Shown: one piece after another, positions 8,127 through 16,809 of the stretch | Layout: the number at the start of each line of letters is the position of its first letter | Numbering within the stretch: position 1 is the first letter of the stretch | Origin: 66-474 sp963771735 | Lineage (GTDB): Bacteria; Pseudomonadota; Gammaproteobacteria; Xanthomonadales; Rhodanobacteraceae | Direction of reading: 5' to 3' | DNA: 64,000 nucleotides | NCBI GenBank assembly: GCA_963771735.1 | Contig: CAVYUN010000002.1 | Coordinates: 806,001-870,000 of the forward strand | The notes under the pieces: model-generated | Seen by the model: only the letters and a program-made list of their open reading frames with translations | Database searches by the model: none | What the model was told of the DNA's origin: nothing | Made by a program: the position numbers and the translations under genes

Positions 8127-8987
8127 ATGGCCATCGAACTGGTTGCGGCACTCATCGTGTTGCTGGTGCTGATCGTCTGGCCCGGCAACGTCACCAGCCT
8201 GCGGCGATTCGGGTGGTACCGGCGCTGGCTCGGGCTGCTGGATTTCACGGAAGGCGGCGGCCGCGTGGCACTCGGGCTGATCGTGCCGGTGTTGCTGTGC
8301 GCGATCATCGCCCATTTCCTGCAAGGCCGCGTGCTGGCCCTCGCGGCGCTGGCGTTCGCGGTACTTATCCTGTTCTACACTTTCGGTCCACGCGAACTCG
8401 AGAGCGATTTCGAAGCAGTCCTGCAAGCCGAGGATCCGGCTGCACGCGTGGTTGCCGCCCAGAATTTCCGCAGCGTTCCGGATGGCGCGCCGCGTGCGTT
8501 CAACGCTCCGGAGCTGGTCGAGGCCGCGGTGATGGCGTCGTTGCGGCGACGTTTCGGCGTATTGTTCTGGTTCTTCCTGCTGGGGCCCGCGGGCGCGCTC
8601 GGGTATCGCCTGGCCTGGGTCACCAGCGAGGTCGACGATCCGCGTACCCGTCATGCGGCACGACGCTTCGCCAGCGCACTCGACTGGATTCCCGCGCACC
8701 TGATGGTGCTGGCGATGGCACTGGTTTCCAACTTCGATGCCGTCGTTGGCGCCTGGCGTGACTGGCACGGGCAGCCCGGGCACGGCATGGAAAACCTGAA
8801 TCCGGATTTCCTGGCGGCGGTGGCGCGGTCGGGCGTCGATGCGGACATCGAGGCGGGTGACGGGCCGACCACCGACACGCGCGACCCGATCGCGGAACTG
8901 TCCGATGCCCGGCGGTTGATGCTGCGCGTGCTGATCGTGTGGCTGGCGGTCGTTGCCCTGATCGTGCTGGCGGGTTGGATCGCCTGA
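8127..8987 (+). CDS. ampE: AmpE-family inner membrane protein
   Basis: A 286-residue polytopic membrane protein matching AmpE in length and in the motif FWFFLLGPAGALGYRL. There are hydrophobic segments near residues 2-22, 50-90 and 145-160 and at the C-terminus. In enterobacteria ampE follows ampD and has been linked to beta-lactamase induction; its biochemical role is unsettled. No ampD is next to it here. The ATG at 8127 has GAAGGG upstream. A TACAAT hexamer at 8091-8096 is a plausible -10 box, so the gene may have its own promoter. Confidence 0.85.
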   Translation: MAIELVAALIVLLVLIVWPGNVTSLRRFGWYRRWLGLLDFTEGGGRVALGLIVPVLLCAIIAHFLQGRVLALAALAFAVLILFYTFGPRELESDFEAVLQAEDPAARVVAAQNFRSVPDGAPRAFNAPELVEAAVMASLRRRFGVLFWFFLLGPAGALGYRLAWVTSEVDDPRTRHAARRFASALDWIPAHLMVLAMALVSNFDAVVGAWRDWHGQPGHGMENLNPDFLAAVARSGVDADIEAGDGPTTDTRDPIAELSDARRLMLRVLIVWLAVVALIVLAGWIA

Positions 8988-9036
8988 CGCGGGGTGCACA
9001 TCGTTCCACGAAAGTGGTTCGGGTCGCGGCCGGTCT

Positions 9037-9058
9037 CGCGTGTTTTATTCAACACGCG
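9037..9058. terminator. Stem-loop between convergent genes
   Basis: CGCGTGTT and AACACGCG form a perfect 8-bp stem around a six-base loop (TTATTC), between the 3' ends of ampE and the convergent sulfotransferase gene. There is no clear T-run on either side, so termination by this hairpin alone is uncertain. Confidence 0.4.
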
Positions 9059-9131
9059 CTGGCGTCGTACCGGGGGAAGCCAGCGCCAAGCGACAGTGCG
9101 TCTTGCACCGGCGCGGCCAAGACGGGTCGGT

Positions 9132-10061
9132 TCAGAACCAGTGGCTCAAATCACGGCCGAGGAGTTCGGACAAGCTTTCGATATCGGGTCTGCACGATTC
9201 GCGCAGCGCTTGGTCGCGCGCATCGGTTGCGGGATGGCCGCGGTCGACCTTGCGAATGGCCGACAAGCCTGCGCGCACGAGCGTATACGGGATGACGGCG
9301 TGCGCGACCTTGTACACGGCGGGATGCTTGTAGATGGATTCGATCGCGGATTCCAGCTTGCCATGGCGATGGGTCGGGTTGTGGACGCGGAAGTCGGGTT
9401 GGTAGGCGCGATCGATGCCGAGGAAATCAACGATCGCAAGCCAAGTTTTTTCGGGGTTTCCGACCAAGTCTTCCAGAAGTACCACCTTGACGACGTCACG
9501 ACCAAAAGTATCGAAATAGCGCTCGACCTGCGGAGCGAACTTCACCGATCCCTTGTAATCCAGCCATGTCCATTCCTCGCAGCCGGGCGGGATGCGCCGG
9601 CCATTGCGTCGATCTTCGCTGGCGGCGACCGCTTCGTGGAAATCCGGAATGTCCTCGAGCCACCCGAGCAGGGCCCGGTGCATGCTGTGCATCGTTTCCA
9701 GTGGTGGACGCAGCATGATCAGGATGCGCGCATCCTGGGCAAATTCCTTGATCAGGCGTGGCGCGGCTTCCGAATAGAGATAACTTGCCGACGCATCGCC
9801 ACGGTAGGCGTAATCGCCACCGCCCGCATACATAGCCAGATACTCGTCATTCGATTTGACGCATACGCGCGCCGGAAGATGACGGTCCGGGCAGAAGTGA
9901 TGCGGTTCCTTTAGACGAAAATCGGTGTTGCCCGAGCGGTCGCCGGCACCGGGGAAATACACCTGCGGATGGAACCGCAGGTATTCGTACATCGACGTCG
10001 TGCCGCATTTCATCGCACCGACGAGGAACAGGTTCGGACCTGGCGTGGATGAGCGATGCAC
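9132..10061 (-). CDS. Sulfotransferase (PAPS-dependent)
   Basis: A sulfotransferase-domain protein of about 309 residues. The 5'-phosphosulfate loop is LVGAMKCGTTSMYEYL near the N-terminus and the 3'-phosphate-binding strand is ARILIMLRPPLETMHSMH about 100 residues later, the usual spacing. Deeper residues (LEDLVGNPEKTW, DFLGI) also fit the family. Such enzymes transfer sulfate from PAPS to sugars, lipids or proteins; the acceptor here is unknown. The start is uncertain: the frame is open to 10187, but those 42 extra residues look unstructured, so I chose the GTG at 10061. It stands alone and is convergent with ampE. A second sulfotransferase domain occurs at 27.5-29.4 kb. Confidence 0.82.
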   Translation of the reverse strand: MHRSSTPGPNLFLVGAMKCGTTSMYEYLRFHPQVYFPGAGDRSGNTDFRLKEPHHFCPDRHLPARVCVKSNDEYLAMYAGGGDYAYRGDASASYLYSEAAPRLIKEFAQDARILIMLRPPLETMHSMHRALLGWLEDIPDFHEAVAASEDRRNGRRIPPGCEEWTWLDYKGSVKFAPQVERYFDTFGRDVVKVVLLEDLVGNPEKTWLAIVDFLGIDRAYQPDFRVHNPTHRHGKLESAIESIYKHPAVYKVAHAVIPYTLVRAGLSAIRKVDRGHPATDARDQALRESCRPDIESLSELLGRDLSHWF

Positions 10062-10392
10062 GAGGATGCGGCCCGTATACAGAAACCCGGCAAGGAATGA
10101 TGGTCGGGCCGGCGGACAATCGGGCCGGCTTGAGCCAGCTGACGGCAGGCGAACGTGGCATCGTCGGTCGTCGGATCTGGTGCACACCCACTGACGATCC
10201 TTGTCACAGGTCGGCTCCGCAGTGTGCCCGCGGGCGCGCAGCTTGGCACACGCGGTGCGGGTCCCGCAATAGTCGGCAGGAGGGTCGGAAATGCCGTAAA
10301 CCAGTCCGGAAAACCGGGCTCGGTTGCAGCATCCGAAAGCGGTTGCACTTCCAAGTGCTTGGGTACAGCACTCCGTGGGATGTGAGGTGGGG

Positions 10393-11154
10393 TCAAGCCG
10401 CGGGTGCGATCAGGCGTTCCATTTCGGCTTTCAGGATCGCGCCGTGTTCGCGCAACCAGTCGCGCTGGACTTGGTAACCGGGCATCAGTTCGTCGACGCG
10501 TGCCCAGAAGCGCAGCGAATGGCTGCGCACTTTCAGGTGACACATTTCGTGCACCAGCACGTAACGCAGCGCGGCCGGCGGTGCGAGCGCAAGGGCGAGG
10601 TCCAGCGTGATGCGGTCGCGCGCATCGAGGCTGCCCCACAAGCTCTTCAGGGACTTGATGCGCAAACCGGTAGGCGCGGCATCCAGGCGCTCGGACGCCT
10701 GCGCCATCCAGCGCGACAGGTCACGGCGCATGTGGGTTTCCAGGAATGCCGCCAGCAGGTTGCGCGCTGCCGGCATCGCGGTGGTGAACGGCCGCGGCAG
10801 GTGCAGACGCAACTCGTCGCCGCGATATTCGATGCGCGGATATTCGCTGGTCCGCCAAGTCAGCTCGACGCTTTCCCCGCGCAACGGAATCAGCGTGGGC
10901 ACGCCAGCCCGCAGTGGCGGTGGACCGCAGCGTGGCACGCGCAATTCGGAGAGCTTGCGTTCCAGCCAGTCGCTGTTTTCACGCAGGAAGGCATAGACCT
11001 GCGCGGGATGGGTGCCGCGTGGATAGGAGATGCGCGCGCCGTGCGAAGTCACCGACAAGCGCAGCCGCCGCGCGCGCGGATGCATGGCCTTGAGCACCTT
11101 GATGGTGCCGCCTCTGCCGGTTGCAAGCTCCAGAAACTCGCCCGTCGTCGCCAT
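10393..11154 (-). CDS. YgjP-type zinc metallohydrolase (SprT/WLM-like)
   Basis: A 253-residue protein of the family formerly called DUF45, which includes E. coli YgjP. The metal site is VLVHEMCHLKVRSHS: His 202, Glu 203 and His 206 of an HExxH motif, with His 212 as a likely extra ligand. The upstream KSLWGSLDARDRITLDLALAL segment is also typical of the family. Some members are annotated as pyrophosphatases; the substrate is not known from sequence. The ATG at 11154 is about 30 bases downstream of rdgC on the same strand, so the two may be co-transcribed. Confidence 0.88.
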   Translation of the reverse strand: MATTGEFLELATGRGGTIKVLKAMHPRARRLRLSVTSHGARISYPRGTHPAQVYAFLRENSDWLERKLSELRVPRCGPPPLRAGVPTLIPLRGESVELTWRTSEYPRIEYRGDELRLHLPRPFTTAMPAARNLLAAFLETHMRRDLSRWMAQASERLDAAPTGLRIKSLKSLWGSLDARDRITLDLALALAPPAALRYVLVHEMCHLKVRSHSLRFWARVDELMPGYQVQRDWLREHGAILKAEMERLIAPAA

Positions 11155-11184
11155 GCCTGTCGCGGAAACATCCGCCCGTCGATC

Positions 11185-12093
11185 TTACGCGTCCGGACGT
11201 TCCAGCCCGAACCATCTCTCCATGCCCGCGAACAGGCGTTCCAGTTCCAGCGTCATCAGCGCGAAGCGCGCGTCCAGCTCCGCCTCGGCCGAATCCCGCC
11301 CGTCGGCATCGAGCGAATCCTGCACGACGTCGAGAAAACGCAACTTGCGAATCACCAGATCTTCGCCGAGCACGAAGCTGGCGCGATCCTCGAACTGCAA
11401 GCCGAGCTGGAACACCTGCTTGCCCTGCTTGAGATGCGCACGAACCTCGGCGCTTTCAAGCTCCTGCCGGCGGCAACGGATGATCGCGCCACCGGTCGGG
11501 TCGCGCAGTTCGCATTCGTCGCTCAAGCGCAGCCCGGCAGGTAGCTTGCCAGAGCCAAGCCAGTCCGTCATCAGGGCGCGCGGGGTTTCGGCGGCGGCCA
11601 GTGGCTGGGCCGGAAAACTGCCGAGCGCCTCGCGCAGGGCGGTCAAGGCGGCCTCGGCGGTCTTGCGGCTGGCGGTATCCAGTACCAACCAGCCGTTTTT
11701 CGAGTCCAGATAGATGCTTAGCCGCGATGGCCTGACAAAGGCCCGGGGCAGGAGGGTATCCAGCACCTCGGCCTTGATGGCACGGCGCTGGCGTCCGCCG
11801 ACGGGTCGCCCGCGGCGGTGGGCTTCCTTGCGCAGGCGCTTGCCGAGTTCGGCGTTGACCACCGTGGCCGGCAGCAATTTTTCCTCGCTGCCCAGCGTGA
11901 CCAGCGTGGCCTTGCCGATCGTGTGGGTCAATGCCTCGGAATCCGGGCCGAATGGCGAGACGAAGCCGCGCGTCACCATTTCCAGCGGGCCGCAAGCACG
12001 CAGGGCGTGTTTGCCGAGGGTGGCGTCGAGGTCGTTCAGAGATTTGGCGACGGAAGTGGAAAAACGAAACAGGGTGAGATTGCGGAAGAACAT
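11185..12093 (-). CDS. rdgC: Recombination-associated protein RdgC
   Basis: A ring-forming DNA-binding protein of 302 residues (E. coli RdgC has 303) that binds double-stranded DNA without sequence preference and restrains RecA. The N-terminus MFFRNLTLFRF and the internal GPLEMVTRGFVSPFG and LLPATVVNAEL motifs are diagnostic. The frame stays open another 380 bases upstream, overlapping ttcA, but the family starts at MFFRN; the ATG at 12093 is therefore used. Confidence 0.95.
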   Translation of the reverse strand: MFFRNLTLFRFSTSVAKSLNDLDATLGKHALRACGPLEMVTRGFVSPFGPDSEALTHTIGKATLVTLGSEEKLLPATVVNAELGKRLRKEAHRRGRPVGGRQRRAIKAEVLDTLLPRAFVRPSRLSIYLDSKNGWLVLDTASRKTAEAALTALREALGSFPAQPLAAAETPRALMTDWLGSGKLPAGLRLSDECELRDPTGGAIIRCRRQELESAEVRAHLKQGKQVFQLGLQFEDRASFVLGEDLVIRKLRFLDVVQDSLDADGRDSAEAELDARFALMTLELERLFAGMERWFGLERPDA

Positions 12094-12176
12094 GGAGAGA
12101 GCCGGAGCCTTGGGTTTGAAAAATGGGGACGAGATTGAGCGATTCGGCAAGGGTGCGAGTCGGGGTTGTGCATCCG

Positions 12177-13055
12177 CTACCCGTCCCCCGTTCCTGCTTG
12201 GCCTGACAACCATGCGTGCGCATCGGCATGGGCGACGTTCTGATCTGCCCCAAGCGCAGAGAAATCGAAAAGCTTCGGATCGGCCAATTGCGAGGGCGCG
12301 ACATTGCACAGCGCGCGGAACATGATTTCGCTGCGGCCGGGATGTTCGCGTTCCCACGCGTCGATCATTTTGCGCACCTGCTTGCGCTGCAGGTTTTCCT
12401 GCGAGCCGCACAGGTTGCAGGGGATGATCGGGAATGCCCGGTGCGCGGCGTATGCGGCGAGATCGTCCTCGCGGCAATACGCCAGCGGGCGGATCACCAC
12501 ATGTTCGCCGTCGTCGGACAAAAGTTTGGGCGGCATGGCTTTCAGGGTGCCGCCATGAAACAGGTTCAGGAAAAACGTTGCAAGAATGTCTTCACGGTGG
12601 TGGCCCAGTGCGATCTTGGTAAAACCCTCGCGCGCCGCGAATGCGTAAAGTGCGCCACGGCGAAGACGCGAACACAGGCTGCAAAGGGTTTTGCCTTCCG
12701 GCACCACCCGCGTGACGACGCTATAGGTATCCTGCTCGATCACGCGGAACGGCGCGCCACGTTCGCGGCAGTAATCCGGGATCACGTTTTGCGGAAAGCC
12801 CGGCTGCTTCTGGTCGAGGTTGACGGCGGCCAGTTCGAACCGCACCGGCGCCCTCGCCTGCAACGACATCAGCAGATCCAGCAGCGCCCATGAATCCTTG
12901 CCGCCCGACAGGCACACCATAACCCGGTCGCCGTCCGCGATCATGTTGTAATCACCGATCGCGCGGCCGACCGCGTGGCGCAGGCGCTTGGCCAGGCGCG
13001 CGGCCTCGTGGGCCTGTTTGCGGGCGGGAATGCTGGTGTGTTGGGCGGTTTGCAT
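12177..13055 (-). CDS. ttcA: tRNA 2-thiocytidine(32) synthetase TtcA
   Basis: An iron-sulfur enzyme of 292 residues that thiolates cytidine 32 of several tRNAs using ATP and a sulfur donor. The PP-loop is SGGKDS at 50-55. The cluster ligands are the CSLC pair (Cys 124 and 127, CSLCSRLRRG) and the CNLC motif at 212-215 (PCNLCGSQENLQR). Length and motif order match E. coli TtcA. It lies upstream of rdgC on the same strand, separated by 83 bases. Confidence 0.95.
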   Translation of the reverse strand: MQTAQHTSIPARKQAHEAARLAKRLRHAVGRAIGDYNMIADGDRVMVCLSGGKDSWALLDLLMSLQARAPVRFELAAVNLDQKQPGFPQNVIPDYCRERGAPFRVIEQDTYSVVTRVVPEGKTLCSLCSRLRRGALYAFAAREGFTKIALGHHREDILATFFLNLFHGGTLKAMPPKLLSDDGEHVVIRPLAYCREDDLAAYAAHRAFPIIPCNLCGSQENLQRKQVRKMIDAWEREHPGRSEIMFRALCNVAPSQLADPKLFDFSALGADQNVAHADAHAWLSGQAGTGDG

Positions 13056-13152
13056 GAACCGATCAGTTTAGCGGGCCGGGAGTTCGGGCGGCACAATTCG
13101 TTCGCCGCGGAACCCTCCGCCCCGGCTCACCGGGCGGCGCTACACTGCCGCC

Positions 13153-13362
13153 ATGCAATCCGACACCGATCCCGCGTCGCTGGCCCGTCGCCTGACCGAG
13201 CTGCGCGAGGAGCATCGCGATCTCGACGTGGCCATTGCGAAGTTGTCGGACGATCCTTCGTGCGATCAACTGCAATTGAGCCGGTTGAAAAAGCGCAAGC
13301 TGAAGCTCAAGGACATGATTGCGTATTTCGAGAACAAGCTCATCCCGGATCTCGATGCTTAG
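13153..13362 (+). CDS. YdcH-like protein (DUF465)
   Basis: A 69-residue, highly charged protein predicted to be a short helical hairpin. It contains the family core ELREEHRDLDVAIAKL and the conserved lysine-rich LKKRKLKLKDMI stretch. The biochemical function of the YdcH/DUF465 family is not established. No Shine-Dalgarno precedes the ATG. Instead a TACACT hexamer lies at 13141-13146, seven bases before it, so transcription would begin at or very near the start codon and the mRNA may be leaderless. Confidence 0.88.
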   Translation: MQSDTDPASLARRLTELREEHRDLDVAIAKLSDDPSCDQLQLSRLKKRKLKLKDMIAYFENKLIPDLDA

Positions 13363-13377
13363 ACTGGTCCGCAAAGC

Positions 13378-13491
13378 CGCTGCGCCCGGCAGCGATTCCC
13401 ATGCTCACGTACTGACTTGTACGCTGCGTTTGCTGGGCTCCGGCGTCTCGCGATCCGCCTTTGCTCGCGACGCTTCGCGAACCATTCTGCC
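13378..13491. repeat. Candidate dispersed intergenic repeat
   Basis: A short stretch between the YdcH-like gene and the acetyltransferase. It holds two adjacent hairpins, CGCTGC-N5-GCAGCG (13378-13394) and CGTAC-N6-GTACG (13408-13423). A C/T-rich block follows with GGCTCCGGCGTCTCGCG and CTCGCGACGCTTCGCG. The composition resembles repetitive intergenic elements of Xanthomonadales genomes; no second full copy is in this window, so the repeat status is unproven. Confidence 0.3.
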
Positions 13492-14091
13492 GTGACCACG
13501 CTCGTGTCCACGATCCTGCAGAGCGACTTCGTTGTGCTGGAGCCGTTGACGCTGGATCACGTCGCGGGCCTGGAGCACGCTGCGGCCGATGGGGCGCTCT
13601 GGAACCTGCGCGTTACGCACGTGCCGCCGCCGGGGGCGATGCGGGCGTGGGTCGACAAAGCGCTCGAGATGCAGGCAACGGGAACATCACTGCCTTTTGC
13701 GGTGCGCGATCGACGCGATGACACGATCGTGGGCAGTACGCGCTATTACGATTTCAATCCCGAAGTGCCACGGGTGCTGATCGGTTACACGTGGTACGCG
13801 GCCAGCCGCCAGCGCACGCACGTCAACACGGCCTGCAAACTTTTGATGGTCGACCATGCGTTCGACGCGCTCGGTTGCGCGGCGGTCGGCTGGGAAACCG
13901 ACATCCTGAATACGCGTTCGCAACAGGCGATCGAACGCCTGGGCGCGAGGCGCGACGGCGTGCTGCGGCAGCACAAGCGCCGCCACGACGGCACGATCCG
14001 CGACAGCGTCGAGTATTCGATCATCGCTTCGGAATGGCCGGTGTTGCGGTCGAGACTCGCGGCAAAGCTGAAGCGTCAGGCCATGCAGTAG
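13492..14091 (+). CDS. GNAT-family N-acetyltransferase (RimJ/RimL-like)
   Basis: A 199-residue acetyltransferase of the type that includes ribosomal-protein acetylases. It begins LEPLTLDHVAGLEHA, and later has the strand VGSTRYYDFNPEVPRVLIGYTWY and the acetyl-CoA-binding helix near ACKLLMVDHAFD. The C-terminal motif WETDILNTRSQQAIERLGARRDG is typical of the subfamily (residues after ALGCAAVGW). The acceptor is unknown. The start is ambiguous: GTG at 13492 or 13504, neither with a good ribosome-binding site, because upstream sequence is the repeat-like block. Confidence 0.82.
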   Translation: MTTLVSTILQSDFVVLEPLTLDHVAGLEHAAADGALWNLRVTHVPPPGAMRAWVDKALEMQATGTSLPFAVRDRRDDTIVGSTRYYDFNPEVPRVLIGYTWYAASRQRTHVNTACKLLMVDHAFDALGCAAVGWETDILNTRSQQAIERLGARRDGVLRQHKRRHDGTIRDSVEYSIIASEWPVLRSRLAAKLKRQAMQ

Positions 14092-14139
14092 CGGGTCATG
14101 GATGGCCGGTCGTCGAAGGTGGGCGGAATCGTTTTGGAG

Positions 14140-16656
14140 TCAATCGACGGGCTCGCCGGCAACCACGTCGGGCGTGATCTTCATGATCGACTGTCGCACT
14201 TCACGCGCCAGGATCAGGCGTGCGTCACGGGCGACATCGTTCAGCACCGCATCGAATTCCAGCTTGCCGTCGGCGTCGGTGCGGACGATGCGACGTTCGC
14301 GCAGCTTCTGGATGAATCCCCGGAACAGGCTCTTGTCGAAGAACTCCGGCGCACTCTGCTGGTAGAGCAGCGACAGGCGTTGTGCTGCGAGCTGGCAGAC
14401 GTTCTCCAGCTGCCCCGCGGTCAGCGTGTTGGGGCCGTTTTTCACCAGCGCAGCGATGGCGATGTAGTAACGCTCGAACGCCTGCAACAAACAGTGGGCC
14501 AGCAGGCGCAACTGGTAGGCGTCGTCCTCGCGGCCCGCGGCCAGGTGCAACAGGCGGCCGTCGCCGCCGGAAAGCAATCCGCGCGTGATCAGGAAATCGA
14601 TGAGTGATTCGATTCGTTCCGCGAATCCGGCCGTGTCCCAGGGCAGGAACAGTTCCGACTGGATGAAGGGATACACCACGCGGCCGAGGCGCTGGACCGC
14701 TTCGCGCGCGATGCGGCGGTTGTTGATGAAGCAGCACGCCACCCAGGCGGCAGTGGCTAACAAGTGCAGCACGTTGTTGCGGAAATAGGACAGCAGTACC
14801 GCCTTCTCGCCCTCGACTGCCAGCACGTCGCCGAGCGGATGCTGGATGCGCCGGATCCAGCCCATCTGCTCGGCATAGGCGATGATGTCGGCCGGGGCCA
14901 TCGGCGTCACCGTGGCGCGCTCGGAATACGGCAGCTCGATCAGGATCGCCTTCATCAGTTCGAGTTGCGCCAGCAGGTCGGCCTCGGCCAGCGCGTGGCG
15001 CGGGGCGGCCAGCAACGCCAGCGCGATCAGGTTGATCGGGTTCACGTCGGCCGCACGATTGGTGTTGATCTGGATGCGCTCGCCCAACCGGTCGAGTGCA
15101 AGATTCAGCCATTCCGGTTTGCTCTCCAGGCTGTCGCCCGCGGTTCGCCAATCCGGGTTGGCAGCGTCCAGCAGCGTGGTCAACTCGATGGGTTCGCCGA
15201 AGTTCAGGGTCACGCGGCCGTAGTGTTGGCGCAGTGCCTGGCGCGCGCCGCGCAACAGGCTCCACCAGGATTCCGCCTCCTTTTTCTTTCCGGACAACTC
15301 GCCGATGTAGGCACGGCCTTCCATCAGTTTTTCGTAACCGATGTAAACAGGCTGGAACAACACCGGACGACGCGGCGCGCGCAGGAACGCGCGCACCGTC
15401 ATCGAGAGCAGACCGAAGCGGGGCGCCAGCAGGCGCCCGGTTCGCGAGCGGGTACCCTCGACGAAGTACTCGATCGGCACGCCACGGTCGATCAGCTGCG
15501 CCATGTATTCCTTGAAGATCACCGAATAAAGCGCATTCCCCTTGAAGCTGCGGCGCAGGAAGAACGCGCCGCCGCGCCGCAGGAACGAACCCAATATCGG
15601 CAGGTTGAGGTTCACGCCGGCGGCGATGTGGGGCACCACCACGCCGCTGGTATAGAGCTGAAACGACAGCAGCACGTAGTCGGCGTGGCTGCGATGGCTG
15701 GGCACGTACACCACTTCGTGGCCGGGTGCGATCGCACGCAGCGTGTCGAAATGGTGCATCGCGATGCCGTCGTACAGCTTGTTCCAGAAATTGGACAGGA
15801 AGAACGACATCGAACGCACGAACGGAGGCGAGTAGTCCGCTGCGATTTCGTCGGTCAGCTTGCGCGCCTGCCGCCAGGCCTTGGCATGCGGGATGTTCTC
15901 GCGGGCCGCGGTAGCGGCGATGGCCGAACGCACGCTCTCGGCATTCAACACTGCGTCCACGACGGTGCGGCGGTGCGACAGGTCCGGCCCGATCACGGCG
16001 GTGCGTACGCGCCGGAAGTGCACGCGCAGCACGCGCGCCAGTTTGCGTTGCAGGCGCTCGACGCGCTCGCCCTCCGATTCCTCGCGCAGGTCGTTCAGCG
16101 AGATCGGTGGCGAGAAGCGCACGATCGTGTCGCGCCCGTTCAGCAGCATCGCCAGCAGCCGACGGAAATGGCCGACCACCGCCCAGTTTTCCGAGAACAA
16201 CACGCTGAACCAGCCGGATTGCCGGCTCGGTGCGCGACCCACGTAGATAGCGACGGGCATCAACTGCACGTTGCGATCGGGCGTGGCCTCGAGCAAGCGC
16301 AGCAGGTGCCGGATGGTATCTTGGGCGGCGTGGTTGCGACCGCGCCGCTGGAACCAGCCGCCGATGCTGCGCATCGCGAACATGGCGCGGCGGCGTTTGG
16401 CCATGCCCGGCATCCACGCGAGCGGACTCGGCAGCCCCGCTTCGCGGCAGGCCCTCTCCAGGATCAGGCTGTCGGAAAAGCCGTTGCGCTCGATCACGTA
16501 GATCACCGGGGTATCCGGTGCCAGCAGCGCTACCGGCTCGGCCGGATCGCGCTTGATCTTGATCCAGGGCCCGAGCAGGGTCCCCCACAGGGCACGCCAC
16601 CAGCCGGCATGCACGAGGGTCTCGCGGGACAGGGTTTGGGTCATCACGTGTGCCAT
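14140..16656 (-). CDS. plsB: Glycerol-3-phosphate 1-O-acyltransferase PlsB
   Basis: An inner-membrane enzyme of 838 residues that acylates position 1 of glycerol-3-phosphate, the first step of phospholipid synthesis. The acyltransferase motifs are in order: HRSHADY (HX4D, His about 321), the GGAFFLRRSF block, FVEGTRSRTGR and the PVYIGYEKLMEG segment. The long N-terminal and C-terminal extensions distinguish PlsB from PlsC and PlsY. It is separated from the upstream lipoprotein gene by a strong hairpin, so it probably has its own promoter. Confidence 0.96.
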   Translation of the reverse strand: MAHVMTQTLSRETLVHAGWWRALWGTLLGPWIKIKRDPAEPVALLAPDTPVIYVIERNGFSDSLILERACREAGLPSPLAWMPGMAKRRRAMFAMRSIGGWFQRRGRNHAAQDTIRHLLRLLEATPDRNVQLMPVAIYVGRAPSRQSGWFSVLFSENWAVVGHFRRLLAMLLNGRDTIVRFSPPISLNDLREESEGERVERLQRKLARVLRVHFRRVRTAVIGPDLSHRRTVVDAVLNAESVRSAIAATAARENIPHAKAWRQARKLTDEIAADYSPPFVRSMSFFLSNFWNKLYDGIAMHHFDTLRAIAPGHEVVYVPSHRSHADYVLLSFQLYTSGVVVPHIAAGVNLNLPILGSFLRRGGAFFLRRSFKGNALYSVIFKEYMAQLIDRGVPIEYFVEGTRSRTGRLLAPRFGLLSMTVRAFLRAPRRPVLFQPVYIGYEKLMEGRAYIGELSGKKKEAESWWSLLRGARQALRQHYGRVTLNFGEPIELTTLLDAANPDWRTAGDSLESKPEWLNLALDRLGERIQINTNRAADVNPINLIALALLAAPRHALAEADLLAQLELMKAILIELPYSERATVTPMAPADIIAYAEQMGWIRRIQHPLGDVLAVEGEKAVLLSYFRNNVLHLLATAAWVACCFINNRRIAREAVQRLGRVVYPFIQSELFLPWDTAGFAERIESLIDFLITRGLLSGGDGRLLHLAAGREDDAYQLRLLAHCLLQAFERYYIAIAALVKNGPNTLTAGQLENVCQLAAQRLSLLYQQSAPEFFDKSLFRGFIQKLRERRIVRTDADGKLEFDAVLNDVARDARLILAREVRQSIMKITPDVVAGEPVD

Positions 16657-16731
16657 CGGTTCGACGTGTCGTGATCCGGGACGGGGGCGAATGCGAGCGG
16701 GGATTCTCCCATATCCCCGTGAAATCCTTGT

Positions 16732-16769
16732 GCCGCAAGGGCTTGATCGATGGTTTCAACCCTTGCGGC
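16732..16769 (-). terminator. Hairpin downstream of the lipoprotein gene
   Basis: GCCGCAAGGG and CCCTTGCGGC form a perfect 10-bp stem around an 18-base loop, 40 bases after the stop codon of the minus-strand lipoprotein gene and before plsB. It lacks a clean T-run, so it may be a weak terminator or an RNA-stabilising 3' hairpin. Confidence 0.45.
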
Positions 16770-16809
16770 CCGACGATCGGCCGCACGTCGCCAGAAAAAG
16801 GTCAGGAAT

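Noticed and set aside
10324..11544. A 406-codon frame antisense to the YgjP-type gene and rdgC.
   Set aside because: Both minus-strand genes are convincing; the antisense protein shows no domain.
14764..16674. A 636-codon open frame opposite plsB.
   Set aside because: plsB has clear catalytic motifs on the other strand; the antisense frame is His/Gln/Arg-rich and without a domain.
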